Assembly: GCF_014650075.1 (NCBI RefSeq)
Contig: NZ_BMUG01000004.1
Span: 62,001 to 126,000, forward strand
DNA: 64,000 nucleotides
Direction: 5' to 3'
Source: Streptomyces microflavus
Lineage (GTDB): Bacteria > Actinomycetota > Actinomycetes > Streptomycetales > Streptomycetaceae
A program made the translations under genes and the position numbers. Each line of letters opens with the position of its first letter. Position 1 is the first letter of the stretch. Positions 1-7,797 of this stretch are shown here, piece after piece. The notes beneath the pieces were generated by a model. The model was not told the DNA's origin. It saw only the letters and a program-made list of their open reading frames with translations, and made no database searches.

Positions 1-164
1 CCGGGCCGTCCGCCCTCGTCCCAGAGCATGGCGGCGTGCTGGTCGTCGTGGTCCTCGCCGAGTTCGCAGAGGACATGTCCGGCCTCGGGACGGTGTCCGG
101 CGGGCGACAGGGCGATGAGATGGTCCGGAGGCGGGAGAAGAGCGAAGGTGGTGCACTGGTTCAC
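1..164 (-). CDS. Small hypothetical protein, cut by the window edge
   Basis: Only the first 54 or so codons are inside the window; the gene runs off the left edge. It starts with GTG in a GTGA overlap with the stop of the gene before it, so it is probably translationally coupled. The visible protein begins MNQCTTFALLPPPDHLIAL and contains HVLCELGE followed by an acidic, His-rich stretch. The same VLCELGE block is found in the preceding gene, so the two look like diverged paralogues. I do not recognise a family. No signal peptide or membrane segment is visible. It is the last visible gene of a minus-strand run of five short genes facing a TPR regulator. Confidence 0.6.
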   Translation of the reverse strand, partial: MNQCTTFALLPPPDHLIALSPAGHRPEAGHVLCELGEDHDDQHAAMLWDEGGRP

Positions 165-595
165 GGTTGGGGCCGCTCTCGTGAATCGCCGGAGGCGTTG
201 TCACTGCTGAGCGCTCCGGCGATGAGGTCCCCGAGCGGGTCGGTGACGTCCCACGAGTGCCCAATGGTGTGGTCGTTGAAGAACGAGCACTGTAAGAGGG
301 CGTCGGTGTCGAGGTTGCGGAGGGTGGCGGGGCACCAGGGCTCGGCCCGGATGTGGTGGGTGCGGTCGGTGTCGGTGCCTGTCCAGAAGAACCAAAGGGC
401 GGGCCGGTTGGGTTCGGCGGCGGCGCTGAGGAGTGCGGCGTGATCGGTGAGGGTGTCGTGTTCACCGAGTTCGCACAGGACGTAGTGGTCGAGGGTGAAG
501 CCGTCGGGCGGGGTGCCGGGCTCGCCGGCCAGGGTGACGAGGGCGACGGTCACTTCGCCGAGGGGAATCCGGGTCACCGCGGTGCACTGCAGCAC
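161..595 (-). CDS. Small hypothetical protein, paralogue of the following gene
   Basis: Encodes 144 residues of unknown function. I chose the GTG at 593-595 because GGAAGAG lies about seven bases upstream; longer readings of this frame run into Pro/Arg-rich sequence typical of a wrong frame. The protein has a block HYVLCELGEHDTLTDHAALL that matches HVLCELGE...HAAML in the next gene downstream, and a Trp/Phe-rich middle (ALWFFWTGTD). It lies 23 bp after the gene at 619-987 and overlaps the next start by four bases. No catalytic motif or membrane segment is seen. It is likely soluble and co-expressed with its neighbours. Confidence 0.65.
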   Translation of the reverse strand: MLQCTAVTRIPLGEVTVALVTLAGEPGTPPDGFTLDHYVLCELGEHDTLTDHAALLSAAAEPNRPALWFFWTGTDTDRTHHIRAEPWCPATLRNLDTDALLQCSFFNDHTIGHSWDVTDPLGDLIAGALSSDNASGDSRERPQP

Positions 596-618
596 GTGAG
601 GTCTCTTCCGTGGAGGGG

Positions 619-987
619 CTACGGGTGGTCGGCCGGGGAGGCGTGCCACCCGGCGAGGGTGAGGCTGAGCCCGACGGCGGGGTCGAGGACGGTGAACCGG
701 AGAGGTAAGCCCGCTTCCAGGGTCCGTATCGCGTCGTCCTGGTGGTGGTGGTCGGTGGCCCACAACCGCAGCCCTTCGGGAGCGTCGGAGCCATGGAAGA
801 CGACGGGCCGGACGTCGCCGGGTGGCTCGTCTCGTACGGCGCCGCCATGCCCGTTGGCGAGGCGGAGGGCCTGTCGGCGGAGCCAGAGGAGGGCCAGGCG
901 CCGGTTGCGTACGGTGACTCCGCCGAGCGAGGCGAACCGCTGCCCGGCGGTCAGGGTGACCTCGGCGGCGTAACTCGCGCGCATCAT
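619..987 (-). CDS. Small hypothetical protein
   Basis: Encodes 122 residues starting MMRASYAAEVTLTAGQRF. The start ATG overlaps the stop of the upstream gene as ATGA, which argues for this start and for translational coupling. The protein reads as an ordinary soluble domain with hydrophobic strands and no signal peptide. A His-rich DHHHQDD segment lies near residue 88. I recognise no family. It is part of the same short-gene cluster and its role must be inferred from neighbours, which gives little beyond co-expression. Confidence 0.65.
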   Translation of the reverse strand: MMRASYAAEVTLTAGQRFASLGGVTVRNRRLALLWLRRQALRLANGHGGAVRDEPPGDVRPVVFHGSDAPEGLRLWATDHHHQDDAIRTLEAGLPLRFTVLDPAVGLSLTLAGWHASPADHP

Positions 988-1298
988 GTGGCACGCTCGT
1001 GGTCGCTGCGCTGGACGAGGCTCCGGAGCTGTTCGGCCACCGCCTCGATCTCCGCCACGACGGCGGTCCGGGTGGCCAGTCGGTCTTGGAGGGCGGCATC
1101 CAGCTCCGCGAAGAACAGGGCCCGGTAGGCGGGGTCGGATTCGATGCGTACGAGTTCGGCGAACGGGCTCTCGCGATCGGCCGGGTGCCGGGTGAGTGCC
1201 CACATGAGGCGGGGGAGGCGGAGCCGTAGGCGGATCTCGGCGGCCCCCAGGGCGAGGGTCAGCCGGACCCGTAGCCGGGCGAGGGGGCGTGCCGTCAC
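984..1298 (-). CDS. Small helical hypothetical protein
   Basis: Encodes 104 residues, starting MTARPLARLRVRLTLALG. The C-terminal half (about residues 45-98) is rich in Glu, Ala and Leu with regular spacing and is probably a coiled coil or helical hairpin. The start overlaps the preceding stop as ATGA, and its own stop overlaps the next start in the same way. No known domain is recognised. The coupling suggests that the products of this run are made in fixed proportion, possibly as parts of one complex; that is inference. Confidence 0.65.
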   Translation of the reverse strand: MTARPLARLRVRLTLALGAAEIRLRLRLPRLMWALTRHPADRESPFAELVRIESDPAYRALFFAELDAALQDRLATRTAVVAEIEAVAEQLRSLVQRSDHERAT

Positions 1299-1534
1299 AG
1301 CACCTCACCCCGGCTGCGGGCGTTGGCCCGGGCGGTACGGGCGCGCAGCTGCTCTATGGGCAGCGCGGGCCGTACGTGCCGGGGCTCGACCTCCCACTTG
1401 CGCCCGCCGCCGACGGCGCGGAGGGACCAGTAGAGGCCGGCGACCCCTCGGAACTCGCCGACGCGGTTGTTGCGGCTGGTGTCGACCAGGAGCGCACCCA
1501 CTGTGGGTGGCAGCGACTCCATTTCCACTCGCAC
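1295..1534 (-). CDS. Small hypothetical protein, first gene of the minus-strand cluster
   Basis: Encodes about 79 residues. I chose GTG at 1532-1534 because GGAAGGGAA lies about seven bases upstream; an ATG four codons later (1520-1522) is possible. The protein has a compact beta-rich look (GALLVDTSRNNRVGEFRGVAGLYWSLRAVGGGRKWEVEP is read in two parts) and a basic tail. Its stop overlaps the next start. It is transcribed divergently from the TPR regulator at 1672, with about 137 bp between them that must hold both promoters. The regulator is therefore the natural candidate to control this run. Confidence 0.6.
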   Translation of the reverse strand: MRVEMESLPPTVGALLVDTSRNNRVGEFRGVAGLYWSLRAVGGGRKWEVEPRHVRPALPIEQLRARTARANARSRGEVL

Positions 1535-1671
1535 GTGTTCCCTTCCGCTGAGTGATCGTCTGTGCACTCAAGGCAACCGTGTGCGTTCTCTCGGCGGTAG
1601 TGTTGGGAAGCGCACAGGATTAAAGAGCGTTAAGTACTCGGCGTCTCTGTGCAGGGGGAGTTGACGGAATC

Positions 1672-3018
1672 GTGAGCACCAGTGGGCCGAACGCGAGCCT
1701 TGATCGGCTATTCCGTGAGACGGGGTGGACGCTCAGACAGTGTGCGCAAGCGGTCAACCGCATCGGTACGGAACGCGGCACCCCGACGCAGTACCGTGCC
1801 CCGTCCGTGCATCAGTGGCTGAGAGGCGGGCTACCGCGCGAAGACGCCCGGCCCCTGATCCTGGAAGCGTTCGCCCGAAAGCTCGGGCGCCCCGTGGCAC
1901 CGTCGGAAGCAGGCTTCCCTGCCCCTATTGGTGGGATGGAGGGAGCGCCGCTCACTACGGTGGACGGGATCATCGACCTGGGGAGGTTGGACATGGACCC
2001 GTCTCGCCGTAGCGTGCTGGGCGTTGCTCTGTTCTCCGTTGCCCTCACTGTGCCGGACTGGCCGGACGTAGTGGGGCGGATGGAAGCTGTGCAGCAAGGT
2101 GTTCGTACCCGCATGGGTATGTCGGATGTGCACACCGTCGCCGCCATGACCGAGCAGCTCTCGTCGATGGACGACCAGTTCGGGGGGCGTACCGCCCGCC
2201 CGCTTGCCGCAGCCTTTCTGGTGAACACGGTCGTGCCGTTCCTGCGGTCCAGCGGTCCCGACGACGTACGCAAAGCGATGATGTCGGCTGCGTCGGACCT
2301 CTGTTACCTCACGGGATACATGGCGGTCGACGAAGGGCTGCACGGGCTCGCTCAACGCTACTACCTCCAAGCCTTGGAGCTGGCTGGAGCCTCGGAGGAT
2401 CACCTGACGTTCTGCACCACGCTCCGGGGGATGAGCGTGCAGGCAGTCGACCTGGGCCAAGGGCCGGTGGCCATGCGCCTCGCGGATGCCGCAGCTGCGT
2501 CGTCGCCGCAGGCCGGCCCCCGGATGCGCGCCTTTCTCGCTGGGCAACAGGCTCATGCGGCCGCGCAGATCGGTGATCGCCGCTCGGCTCTCATGTACTT
2601 GCAGGAAGCCGAAACGGCCATGGACAAGGCGGAGGCCCGGGGAAAGGTTTTCGGCTCGTACGATCCTGCGTCCCTGAGCTATCACACCAGCCAGGTGCGG
2701 TTCGAGATGGGCGATGTGCACGGCGCCGTTGCCGCCATGCAGGAATCGGACCGACTGCGATACGGCATCTATCGCCGTACGCGCGTGAAGGAGCGAGCGA
2801 TCCTCGCCGAGAGGCAACTGGCAACGGGACACCTTGAAGCCGCCTGCAAGACGTGGGGGCTGGCCCTGGACGACTATCCGGCGGTGAATTCGGGCCGCAT
2901 CGACAAGCGCATGACGGACATGTTCCATCTCATTCGACCGCACATCAGAAACCATGAGGCTCAGGCGCTCTACGAACGGGCTCGGGCGACCGTCCGGCCT
3001 GAACTGATTCCGGCGTGA
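1672..3018 (+). CDS. XRE-like regulator with a TPR-type C-terminal domain
   Basis: A 448-residue regulator starting at GTG. Residues 1-80 form a helix-turn-helix region (LFRETGWTLRQCAQAVNRIG ... SVHQWLRGG). A short linker follows with the family hallmark DLGRLDMDPSRRSVL near residue 105. The rest is helical and carries tetratricopeptide-like repeats, as in the large Streptomyces family of HTH-TPR regulators. The upstream sequence has a usable GGGGGAG. It is divergent from the short-gene cluster at 1-1534 and followed by a coupled UTRA protein. The interrupted regulator at 53642-54997 belongs to the same family. Its ligand and target are not visible. Confidence 0.75.
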   Translation: MSTSGPNASLDRLFRETGWTLRQCAQAVNRIGTERGTPTQYRAPSVHQWLRGGLPREDARPLILEAFARKLGRPVAPSEAGFPAPIGGMEGAPLTTVDGIIDLGRLDMDPSRRSVLGVALFSVALTVPDWPDVVGRMEAVQQGVRTRMGMSDVHTVAAMTEQLSSMDDQFGGRTARPLAAAFLVNTVVPFLRSSGPDDVRKAMMSAASDLCYLTGYMAVDEGLHGLAQRYYLQALELAGASEDHLTFCTTLRGMSVQAVDLGQGPVAMRLADAAAASSPQAGPRMRAFLAGQQAHAAAQIGDRRSALMYLQEAETAMDKAEARGKVFGSYDPASLSYHTSQVRFEMGDVHGAVAAMQESDRLRYGIYRRTRVKERAILAERQLATGHLEAACKTWGLALDDYPAVNSGRIDKRMTDMFHLIRPHIRNHEAQALYERARATVRPELIPA

Positions 3019-3032
3019 CGGACAAGGGAAAC

Positions 3033-3593
3033 ATGCAGAACGCGCGAGGGCCGGCACGGGAGTTCCCGCCGCTGAGGCGTCGCGGGATCCAGCGACTGGC
3101 CTACGAGCGGTGGGGAGCAGGACGCTCCGTCTGGGAAACCGAACGCGGAGACCGGGGCCTCGAGGTGGATCAGGTTGAGGTGTACGAAGGCGCCGCCTCC
3201 GAAAACGCGGCGAGGACGCTCGGCCTGGAGGCGGGGGAGAGCGCGTGCATCAGGAGCCGGAGGTTCGTGCTGGACGGCAAGCCGGTGATGCTGGCTACGT
3301 CGTACCTCCCCGCGTCCCTGGTCGCCGGCTCGGCCATCACTCAGCGGGACACCGGGCCGGGAGGGACCTACGCGCGGCTGGCTGAACTGGGCCACAAGCC
3401 GGTCCACTTCCGGGAGGAGATCCGGTCCCGTATGCCCTCGCCGGAGGAGGCGTCGAGGCTGAACCTTCCGGAGGGTACGCCCGTGATGCTCGTCTGCCGA
3501 ACCGCCTTCGAGGAGGAGGGGCGGGCCGTGGAGGTCAACGAGATGGTCCTGGACGCGGCGGCCTATGTCCTGGAGTACGACTTCGACGCGTGA
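3033..3593 (+). CDS. UTRA-domain protein lacking a DNA-binding domain
   Basis: About 186 residues matching the ligand-binding (UTRA) half of GntR/HutC regulators, without the usual N-terminal winged helix. The conserved blocks are around SACIRSRRFVLDGKPVMLAT and the C-terminal NEMVLDAAAYVLEYDF. I placed the start at ATG 3033, preceded by AAGGGAA. A GTG at 3015 overlapping the upstream stop (GTGA) is an alternative that adds six residues. Being coupled to the TPR regulator, it may sense a small molecule for it or compete with other GntR proteins. That role is inference. Confidence 0.7.
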   Translation: MQNARGPAREFPPLRRRGIQRLAYERWGAGRSVWETERGDRGLEVDQVEVYEGAASENAARTLGLEAGESACIRSRRFVLDGKPVMLATSYLPASLVAGSAITQRDTGPGGTYARLAELGHKPVHFREEIRSRMPSPEEASRLNLPEGTPVMLVCRTAFEEEGRAVEVNEMVLDAAAYVLEYDFDA

Positions 3594-3670
3594 CGGACCC
3601 GGGAGGCCCTCTGGCGCACGTGTCGCCGGGTCGTCCATGGTGGGGCTTCCTGCTATGGAAAGGGCACCCC

Positions 3671-3880
3671 GTGACGACCGATTCCCCCCGTTGGTTCACG
3701 TCCTCGTACAGCAACAACGGCGGCGACTGCGTCAAGGTTGCCGCCAACCTCGTCGCCTCGCGCGGCGTCGTTCCGGTCAGTGACTCCAAGAGTGTGGACG
3801 GACCGGTCCTCATCGTCCCCGCCGCCGCGTTCTCCGCGTTCGTCTCCGCCGTACGGACCGGGACGTTCGGCGTCGTCTGA
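3671..3880 (+). CDS. DUF397 domain protein
   Basis: A 69-residue protein with the DUF397 signature: WFTSSYSNNGGDCVKVA near the N-terminus and VSDSKSVDGPVL in the middle, ending in a Phe-rich helix. The GTG at 3671 is preceded by GGAAAGGG. DUF397 proteins are very numerous in Streptomyces, usually next to an XRE regulator, and some act as small partners or toxin-like elements of it. Here the regulator pair just upstream fits that pattern. The longer in-frame reading from 3590 has no good ribosome binding site. Confidence 0.75.
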   Translation: MTTDSPRWFTSSYSNNGGDCVKVAANLVASRGVVPVSDSKSVDGPVLIVPAAAFSAFVSAVRTGTFGVV

Positions 3881-3953
3881 CCGCCCCAGTTCTCCGCAGC
3901 GTCCTACCCTGCAGCACACAGGGTGAGACGTCCTGCTGTCCCGGCGGTCCCGC

Positions 3954-4754
3954 TCAGTGTCCGCTGCTCTCGTAATGGCGGGACTGCCGCTCCCAGAAGC
4001 GGTACGCGGCGTACATGAGCACGACGCCGATGGCCGGAGCGCCCCAGGCCAGCCAATCCGGCACGGCGAGTTCCTCCTCCCGGCCCATCAGCACGGTCGC
4101 CGGCAGATAGGCGACGAAGGCCAGCGGGAAGACGAAGGTCAGCCCGAAGCCGGCCACCGGGCCGAAGATCTTCAGCGGGTAGTTGCCGAAGTCGCTGAAG
4201 ATCATGTCAATGGCGAACTTGATGGGCGAGACCCTCTTCATCCTGAAGACCAGCGCGGAGGCGGCCAGTTGCAGGGAGCCTTCCACCAGCGCGCCGCCCA
4301 CCACGGCGAGCAGGAGGAAGCCGACGGCCCCCGGTGACCAGTCGACCGGTGCGGAGGCTGAGGCGATGGAGAGGAGGACCACTCCGCCCGCCAGGTCGCC
4401 GAGCGAGCTCAGCCGCACCCTGCGGGTGAGGAGCTGGACCAGCGGCGCTACCGGACGGACGAGATAGCGGTCGTACTCGCCCTCGATGACGACCTCGTCG
4501 ACGTGGATCAGCTGGTGGCCGGGGAGCAGCCACAGGCCGTGGGCGGTCAGCCTGATCCCGTAGAGGAAGGCGATCTCGCCCAGTCCCCAGCCGCCGACCT
4601 GCCCGAAGCGGTCCAGCACCGCCCAGATGAAGGCCAGCCCGACGCCCTGGTAGAACAGGCCGCCGATGATGTTGATGAACAGGTTCCCCCGGTACTGGAA
4701 CTCGGCCCGGAACGCTGCACCGGCCAGCAGCAGATAGACACGCGGACCTCGCAT
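3954..4754 (-). CDS. ABC-2 type export permease
   Basis: A 266-residue membrane protein with about six hydrophobic segments, of the ABC-2 (DUF990-like) permease type. It is the second permease of the exporter encoded here: ATPase, permease, permease in that order on the minus strand. It lies six bases after the first permease gene. Conserved features include the cytoplasmic loop EYDRYLVRPVAPLVQLL and the C-terminal hydrophobic helix followed by a charged tail. It would form a heterodimeric channel with the 4761-5624 product in the cytoplasmic membrane. The substrate cannot be read from the sequence. Confidence 0.8.
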   Translation of the reverse strand: MRGPRVYLLLAGAAFRAEFQYRGNLFINIIGGLFYQGVGLAFIWAVLDRFGQVGGWGLGEIAFLYGIRLTAHGLWLLPGHQLIHVDEVVIEGEYDRYLVRPVAPLVQLLTRRVRLSSLGDLAGGVVLLSIASASAPVDWSPGAVGFLLLAVVGGALVEGSLQLAASALVFRMKRVSPIKFAIDMIFSDFGNYPLKIFGPVAGFGLTFVFPLAFVAYLPATVLMGREEELAVPDWLAWGAPAIGVVLMYAAYRFWERQSRHYESSGH

Positions 4755-4760
4755 CGCTCC

Positions 4761-5624
4761 TCAGCCTCCCTGAGCCATGACGCGGCGCCGGGCGCGCGAC
4801 CAGACGAACGCGGACAGGGCGCCGAGCGCGGCGATCCACGCGAGCTGGACCCCGAGGGCGACCGCGATGCCGGGGCCCTCGATCTGGCCCAGGTAGACGG
4901 CCGCCGGGGTGTACGCGGTGGCCTGGAAGGGCAGCCATTCCGCGGCCACCCTGATCGGTCCTGGCATGAACCACAACGGGACCAGGGCCCCGGAGAAGAA
5001 CTGGGCGACGAAGCGGTAGGCCATGAGGGCGCCGCTCACCTCCAAGGTCCAGAAGGAGACCATGCCGAGCAGCAGCCCGAGCAACTGGTTCACGAGCAGC
5101 GCGCCGAGCAGGGCCACGGGGTAGGCCAACCCCGCCGCCGTGGAAGCCGGTGCCTGGCCCGCGCCGATCAGTAGCGCGAACGGCAGGGCCACCAGCAGGA
5201 CCGGGACCGCGGCCGATGCCCACCCGAGCTGACCGGAGAGCATCTGGCCGGGAAAGCCGACGGGCCGCAGCAGGTCCACGGCAACCTTGCCCTCCCGTAC
5301 CCGCTGGTCGATGGGGGAGGACCGCCACGGGCTGACGAGCTGGTACTGGAGCGTCGTCAGCGTCGCGTACGCCGTCGTGGTGGTGAGGCTGAGTCCGTCC
5401 ACCTCGGCACGGCCGTCGTAGAGGGCTTTCCAGACCACTGTCAGCAGCCAGATCTGGAGGAGCATCATCGCGAAGGACGACAGATAGGCCGTGCGGTAGG
5501 TGAGGGCGGCGCGGAACTCCATCCGGGCGCAGGCGAGATAGGCCTGGAGCAGCGTCGTGAGTGGCCGCTTCGCGGAGACGGGGACCGTCTTCGCCGAGGC
5601 GCGGGCCGTCGCCGGGGCGGTCAT
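4761..5624 (-). CDS. ABC-2 type export permease
   Basis: A 287-residue permease starting MTAPATARASAKTVPVSAKR, with a short basic N-terminus followed by about six membrane segments. The ATG overlaps the stop of the ATPase gene (ATGA), which fixes the start; the same frame upstream is a shadow of the ATPase gene. The loop IDQRVREGKVAVDLLRPVG parallels the EGEYDRYLVRPV loop of the second permease, so the two are distant paralogues forming one channel. Such pairs often export antibiotics or lipids, but nothing here identifies the substrate. Confidence 0.8.
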   Translation of the reverse strand: MTAPATARASAKTVPVSAKRPLTTLLQAYLACARMEFRAALTYRTAYLSSFAMMLLQIWLLTVVWKALYDGRAEVDGLSLTTTTAYATLTTLQYQLVSPWRSSPIDQRVREGKVAVDLLRPVGFPGQMLSGQLGWASAAVPVLLVALPFALLIGAGQAPASTAAGLAYPVALLGALLVNQLLGLLLGMVSFWTLEVSGALMAYRFVAQFFSGALVPLWFMPGPIRVAAEWLPFQATAYTPAAVYLGQIEGPGIAVALGVQLAWIAALGALSAFVWSRARRRVMAQGG

Positions 5625-6592
5625 CCGCGGTCCGCGTAGATCCGGTGGATGACGCTCTCCAGCTCGGGTTCCACGATCGAGAGGTCGGTCACCCGGTGCT
5701 GCGCCAGCACCGCGGCCACCAGTTCGGCGGGCGGGGTGCGGACGGGGTCGAAGCGCAGCCACACCTTGCCGTCCTCCCGGCGGACGACCTCCGCACCTTC
5801 GACGCTCTCCAGCCGGTCGGTCTGCACGACGAGTTCGCGGTGCGGCGCGTAGCGGGCCTTCAGCTCGTCCACCGCGCCGTCGTAGGCGACCCTGCCGTGG
5901 TCGATGAGGATGATCCGGTCGCAGAGCTCCTCGACGTCGTCGAGGTCGTGGGTGGTGAGGACGACCGTGGTGCCCGATTCCCGGTTCAGCTCCCCGACGA
6001 AGGTGCGTATTCGCTCCTTGGCGATGACGTCGAGCCCGACGGTCGGCTCGTCCAGGTAGAGGATGTCCGGGTCGTAGAGCATCGCGGCGGCGAGATCGCC
6101 GCGCATCCGCTGGCCCAGGGAGAGCTGGCGAACGGGGGTGTCGAGGAACGGGCCGAGGTCGAGCACCTCGCTGAACTGCCGCTGCCTCTCGCGGAACCGG
6201 GCCTCCGGCACGTCGTAGAGGCGGCCGATCAGCCAGAGCGAGTCGCGCAGAGGCAGGTCCCACCAGAGCTGGCTGCGCTGGCCGAAGACCACGCCTATCC
6301 GGCGGGCGTTGCGGGAGCGGTCCCGCCAGGGCGTGGCACCGGCGACCGTGACCGTGCCGGAGGTGGGTACGAGAATGCCGGTGAGCATCTTGATGGTGGT
6401 GGACTTTCCCGCACCATTGGGGCCGAGATAGCCGACCATCTCGCCCTGCTGGACCGTGAAGTTCACGCCGTCGACGGCACGCTTGACGGTCTGCTCACGC
6501 GTCAGCAGCGTACGGAGGCCCGCGAAGCGGCCCTCCTGTCGTGTGGGTCGGCTGAACTCCTTGACGAGGTCTGCCACTTCTATGACGGGCAT
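5621..6592 (-). CDS. ABC exporter ATP-binding protein
   Basis: A 323-residue ATPase of the DrrA/NatA type. Walker A is GPNGAGKST (about residues 58-66), the signature is LSLGQ (about 157-161), Walker B is DILYLDEPTVGLD and the switch His is in TTHDLDD. A C-terminal domain of about 90 residues follows, usual for this group. It starts the three-gene exporter operon and energises the two permeases downstream. A dre-like palindrome lies about 70 bp upstream of its ATG, which raises the possibility of control by DasR, whose gene is 7 kb away. Confidence 0.88.
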   Translation of the reverse strand: MPVIEVADLVKEFSRPTRQEGRFAGLRTLLTREQTVKRAVDGVNFTVQQGEMVGYLGPNGAGKSTTIKMLTGILVPTSGTVTVAGATPWRDRSRNARRIGVVFGQRSQLWWDLPLRDSLWLIGRLYDVPEARFRERQRQFSEVLDLGPFLDTPVRQLSLGQRMRGDLAAAMLYDPDILYLDEPTVGLDVIAKERIRTFVGELNRESGTTVVLTTHDLDDVEELCDRIILIDHGRVAYDGAVDELKARYAPHRELVVQTDRLESVEGAEVVRREDGKVWLRFDPVRTPPAELVAAVLAQHRVTDLSIVEPELESVIHRIYADRG

Positions 6593-6658
6593 GTGCGCCT
6601 CTCTGGAGCGAGCCGGGCCCGGTCGGGCGTGATCGATTTGAGAGTGTGCACGCCAAGG

Positions 6659-6674
6659 CTTGGTCTAGTCCAAG
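6659..6674. promoter_or_regulatory. Possible DasR operator (dre-like palindrome)
   Basis: CTTGGTCTAGTCCAAG has perfect five-base outer arms and shares 11 of 16 positions with the DasR consensus ACTGGTCTAGACCAGT, including GGTCTAG and CCA. It sits 67-82 bp upstream of the ATPase start of the exporter. It is weaker than the dasA site by base matching. Confidence 0.45.
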
Positions 6675-6719
6675 TGTTTTCCGTTCGGCCGGTCCTCGTC
6701 ATGCCGTCAGGGGACGCGG

Positions 6720-6755
6720 AAGGCCCCACCGTGCTCAGCAGCACGGTGGGGCCTT
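6720..6755 (-). terminator. Rho-independent terminator after nrdB
   Basis: A perfect 16-bp inverted repeat with arms AAGGCCCCACCGTGCT and AGCACGGTGGGGCCTT and a four-base loop. It lies 26 bp beyond the nrdB stop, in the right place to end the nrdAB transcript and to insulate the exporter operon. Confidence 0.8.
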
Positions 6756-6780
6756 CTGTCGTACGGAATCCGCAAAGGGC

Positions 6781-7797
6781 CTAGAAGTCGTCGTCGAACC
6801 CGACCGAGCCCTCCACCGCCACCTGGTAGGCGGACGGGCGGCGCTCGAAGAAGTTCGTCAGCTCCTGGACACCCTGGAGCTCCATGAAGGAGAACGGGTT
6901 CTCCGACCCGTACACCGTCGGGAAGCCCAGGCGGGCGAGCCGCTGGTCGGCGACGCACTCCAGGTACTGGCGCATCGACTCGGTGTTCATGCCCGGCAGG
7001 CCCTCGCCGCACAGGTCGCGGCCGAACTGCAGCTCCGCCTCGACCGCTTCCTTCAGCATGTCGGTGACCTGCTGCTGGAGCGCGTCGTCGAAGAGCTCCG
7101 GCTCCTCCTTGCGGACCGTGTCCACGACCTCGAACGCGAAGTTCATGTGCATCGTCTCGTCACGGAACACCCAGTTGGTGCCCGTGGCGAGACCGTGCAG
7201 CAGACCGCGCGAGCGGAACCAGTACACGTACGCGAAGGCGCCGTAGAAGAACAGCCCCTCGATGCAGGCCGCGAAGCAGATCAGGTTCAGCAGGAAGCGG
7301 CGGCGGTCGGCCTTCGTCTCCAGCTGGTCGATCTTCTCGACCGAGTCCATCCACTTGAAGCAGAACTGGGCCTTCTCGCGGATCGAGGGGATCTCCTCGA
7401 CCGCGTCGAACGCCGCCGCCCGGTCGTCCGGGTCGGGCAGATAGGTGTCCAGCAGCGTCAGATAGAACTGGACGTGCACGGCCTCCTCGAAGAGCTGCCG
7501 CGACAGGTACAGCCGCGCCTCGGGGGAGTTGATGTGCTTGTACAGCGTCAGCACGAGGTTGTTGGAGACGATCGAGTCGCCCGTCGCGAAGAAGGCAACG
7601 AGGCGGCCGATCATGTGCTGCTCACCCGGCGACAGCTTCGCGAGGTCGGCGACGTCCGAGTGGAGGTCGACCTCCTCGACGGTCCAGGTGTTCTTGATCG
7701 CGTCCCGGTAGCGCTCGTAGAAGTCCGGGTAGCGCATGGGACGCAGGGTCAGCTCGAAGCCCGGGTCGAGCAGGTTCTTGGTGTCGTTGGTGCTCAT
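6781..7797 (-). CDS. nrdB: Class Ia ribonucleotide reductase, small subunit
   Basis: A 338-residue di-iron radical subunit. The ligand set is visible: Asp74 (ATGDS), Glu105 and His108 in FEEAVHVQFY, Glu180 in ACIEG, Glu214 and His217 in RDETMH. Tyr112, seven residues after Glu105, is the expected radical tyrosine, so this is a tyrosyl-radical (Ia) enzyme. The C-terminus ends GFDDDF, the tail that docks on NrdA. The ATG overlaps the nrdA stop by one base. With NrdA it reduces ribonucleoside diphosphates for DNA synthesis. The nrdS regulator gene that I recall following nrdAB in S. coelicolor is not present here. Confidence 0.93.
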   Translation of the reverse strand: MSTNDTKNLLDPGFELTLRPMRYPDFYERYRDAIKNTWTVEEVDLHSDVADLAKLSPGEQHMIGRLVAFFATGDSIVSNNLVLTLYKHINSPEARLYLSRQLFEEAVHVQFYLTLLDTYLPDPDDRAAAFDAVEEIPSIREKAQFCFKWMDSVEKIDQLETKADRRRFLLNLICFAACIEGLFFYGAFAYVYWFRSRGLLHGLATGTNWVFRDETMHMNFAFEVVDTVRKEEPELFDDALQQQVTDMLKEAVEAELQFGRDLCGEGLPGMNTESMRQYLECVADQRLARLGFPTVYGSENPFSFMELQGVQELTNFFERRPSAYQVAVEGSVGFDDDF

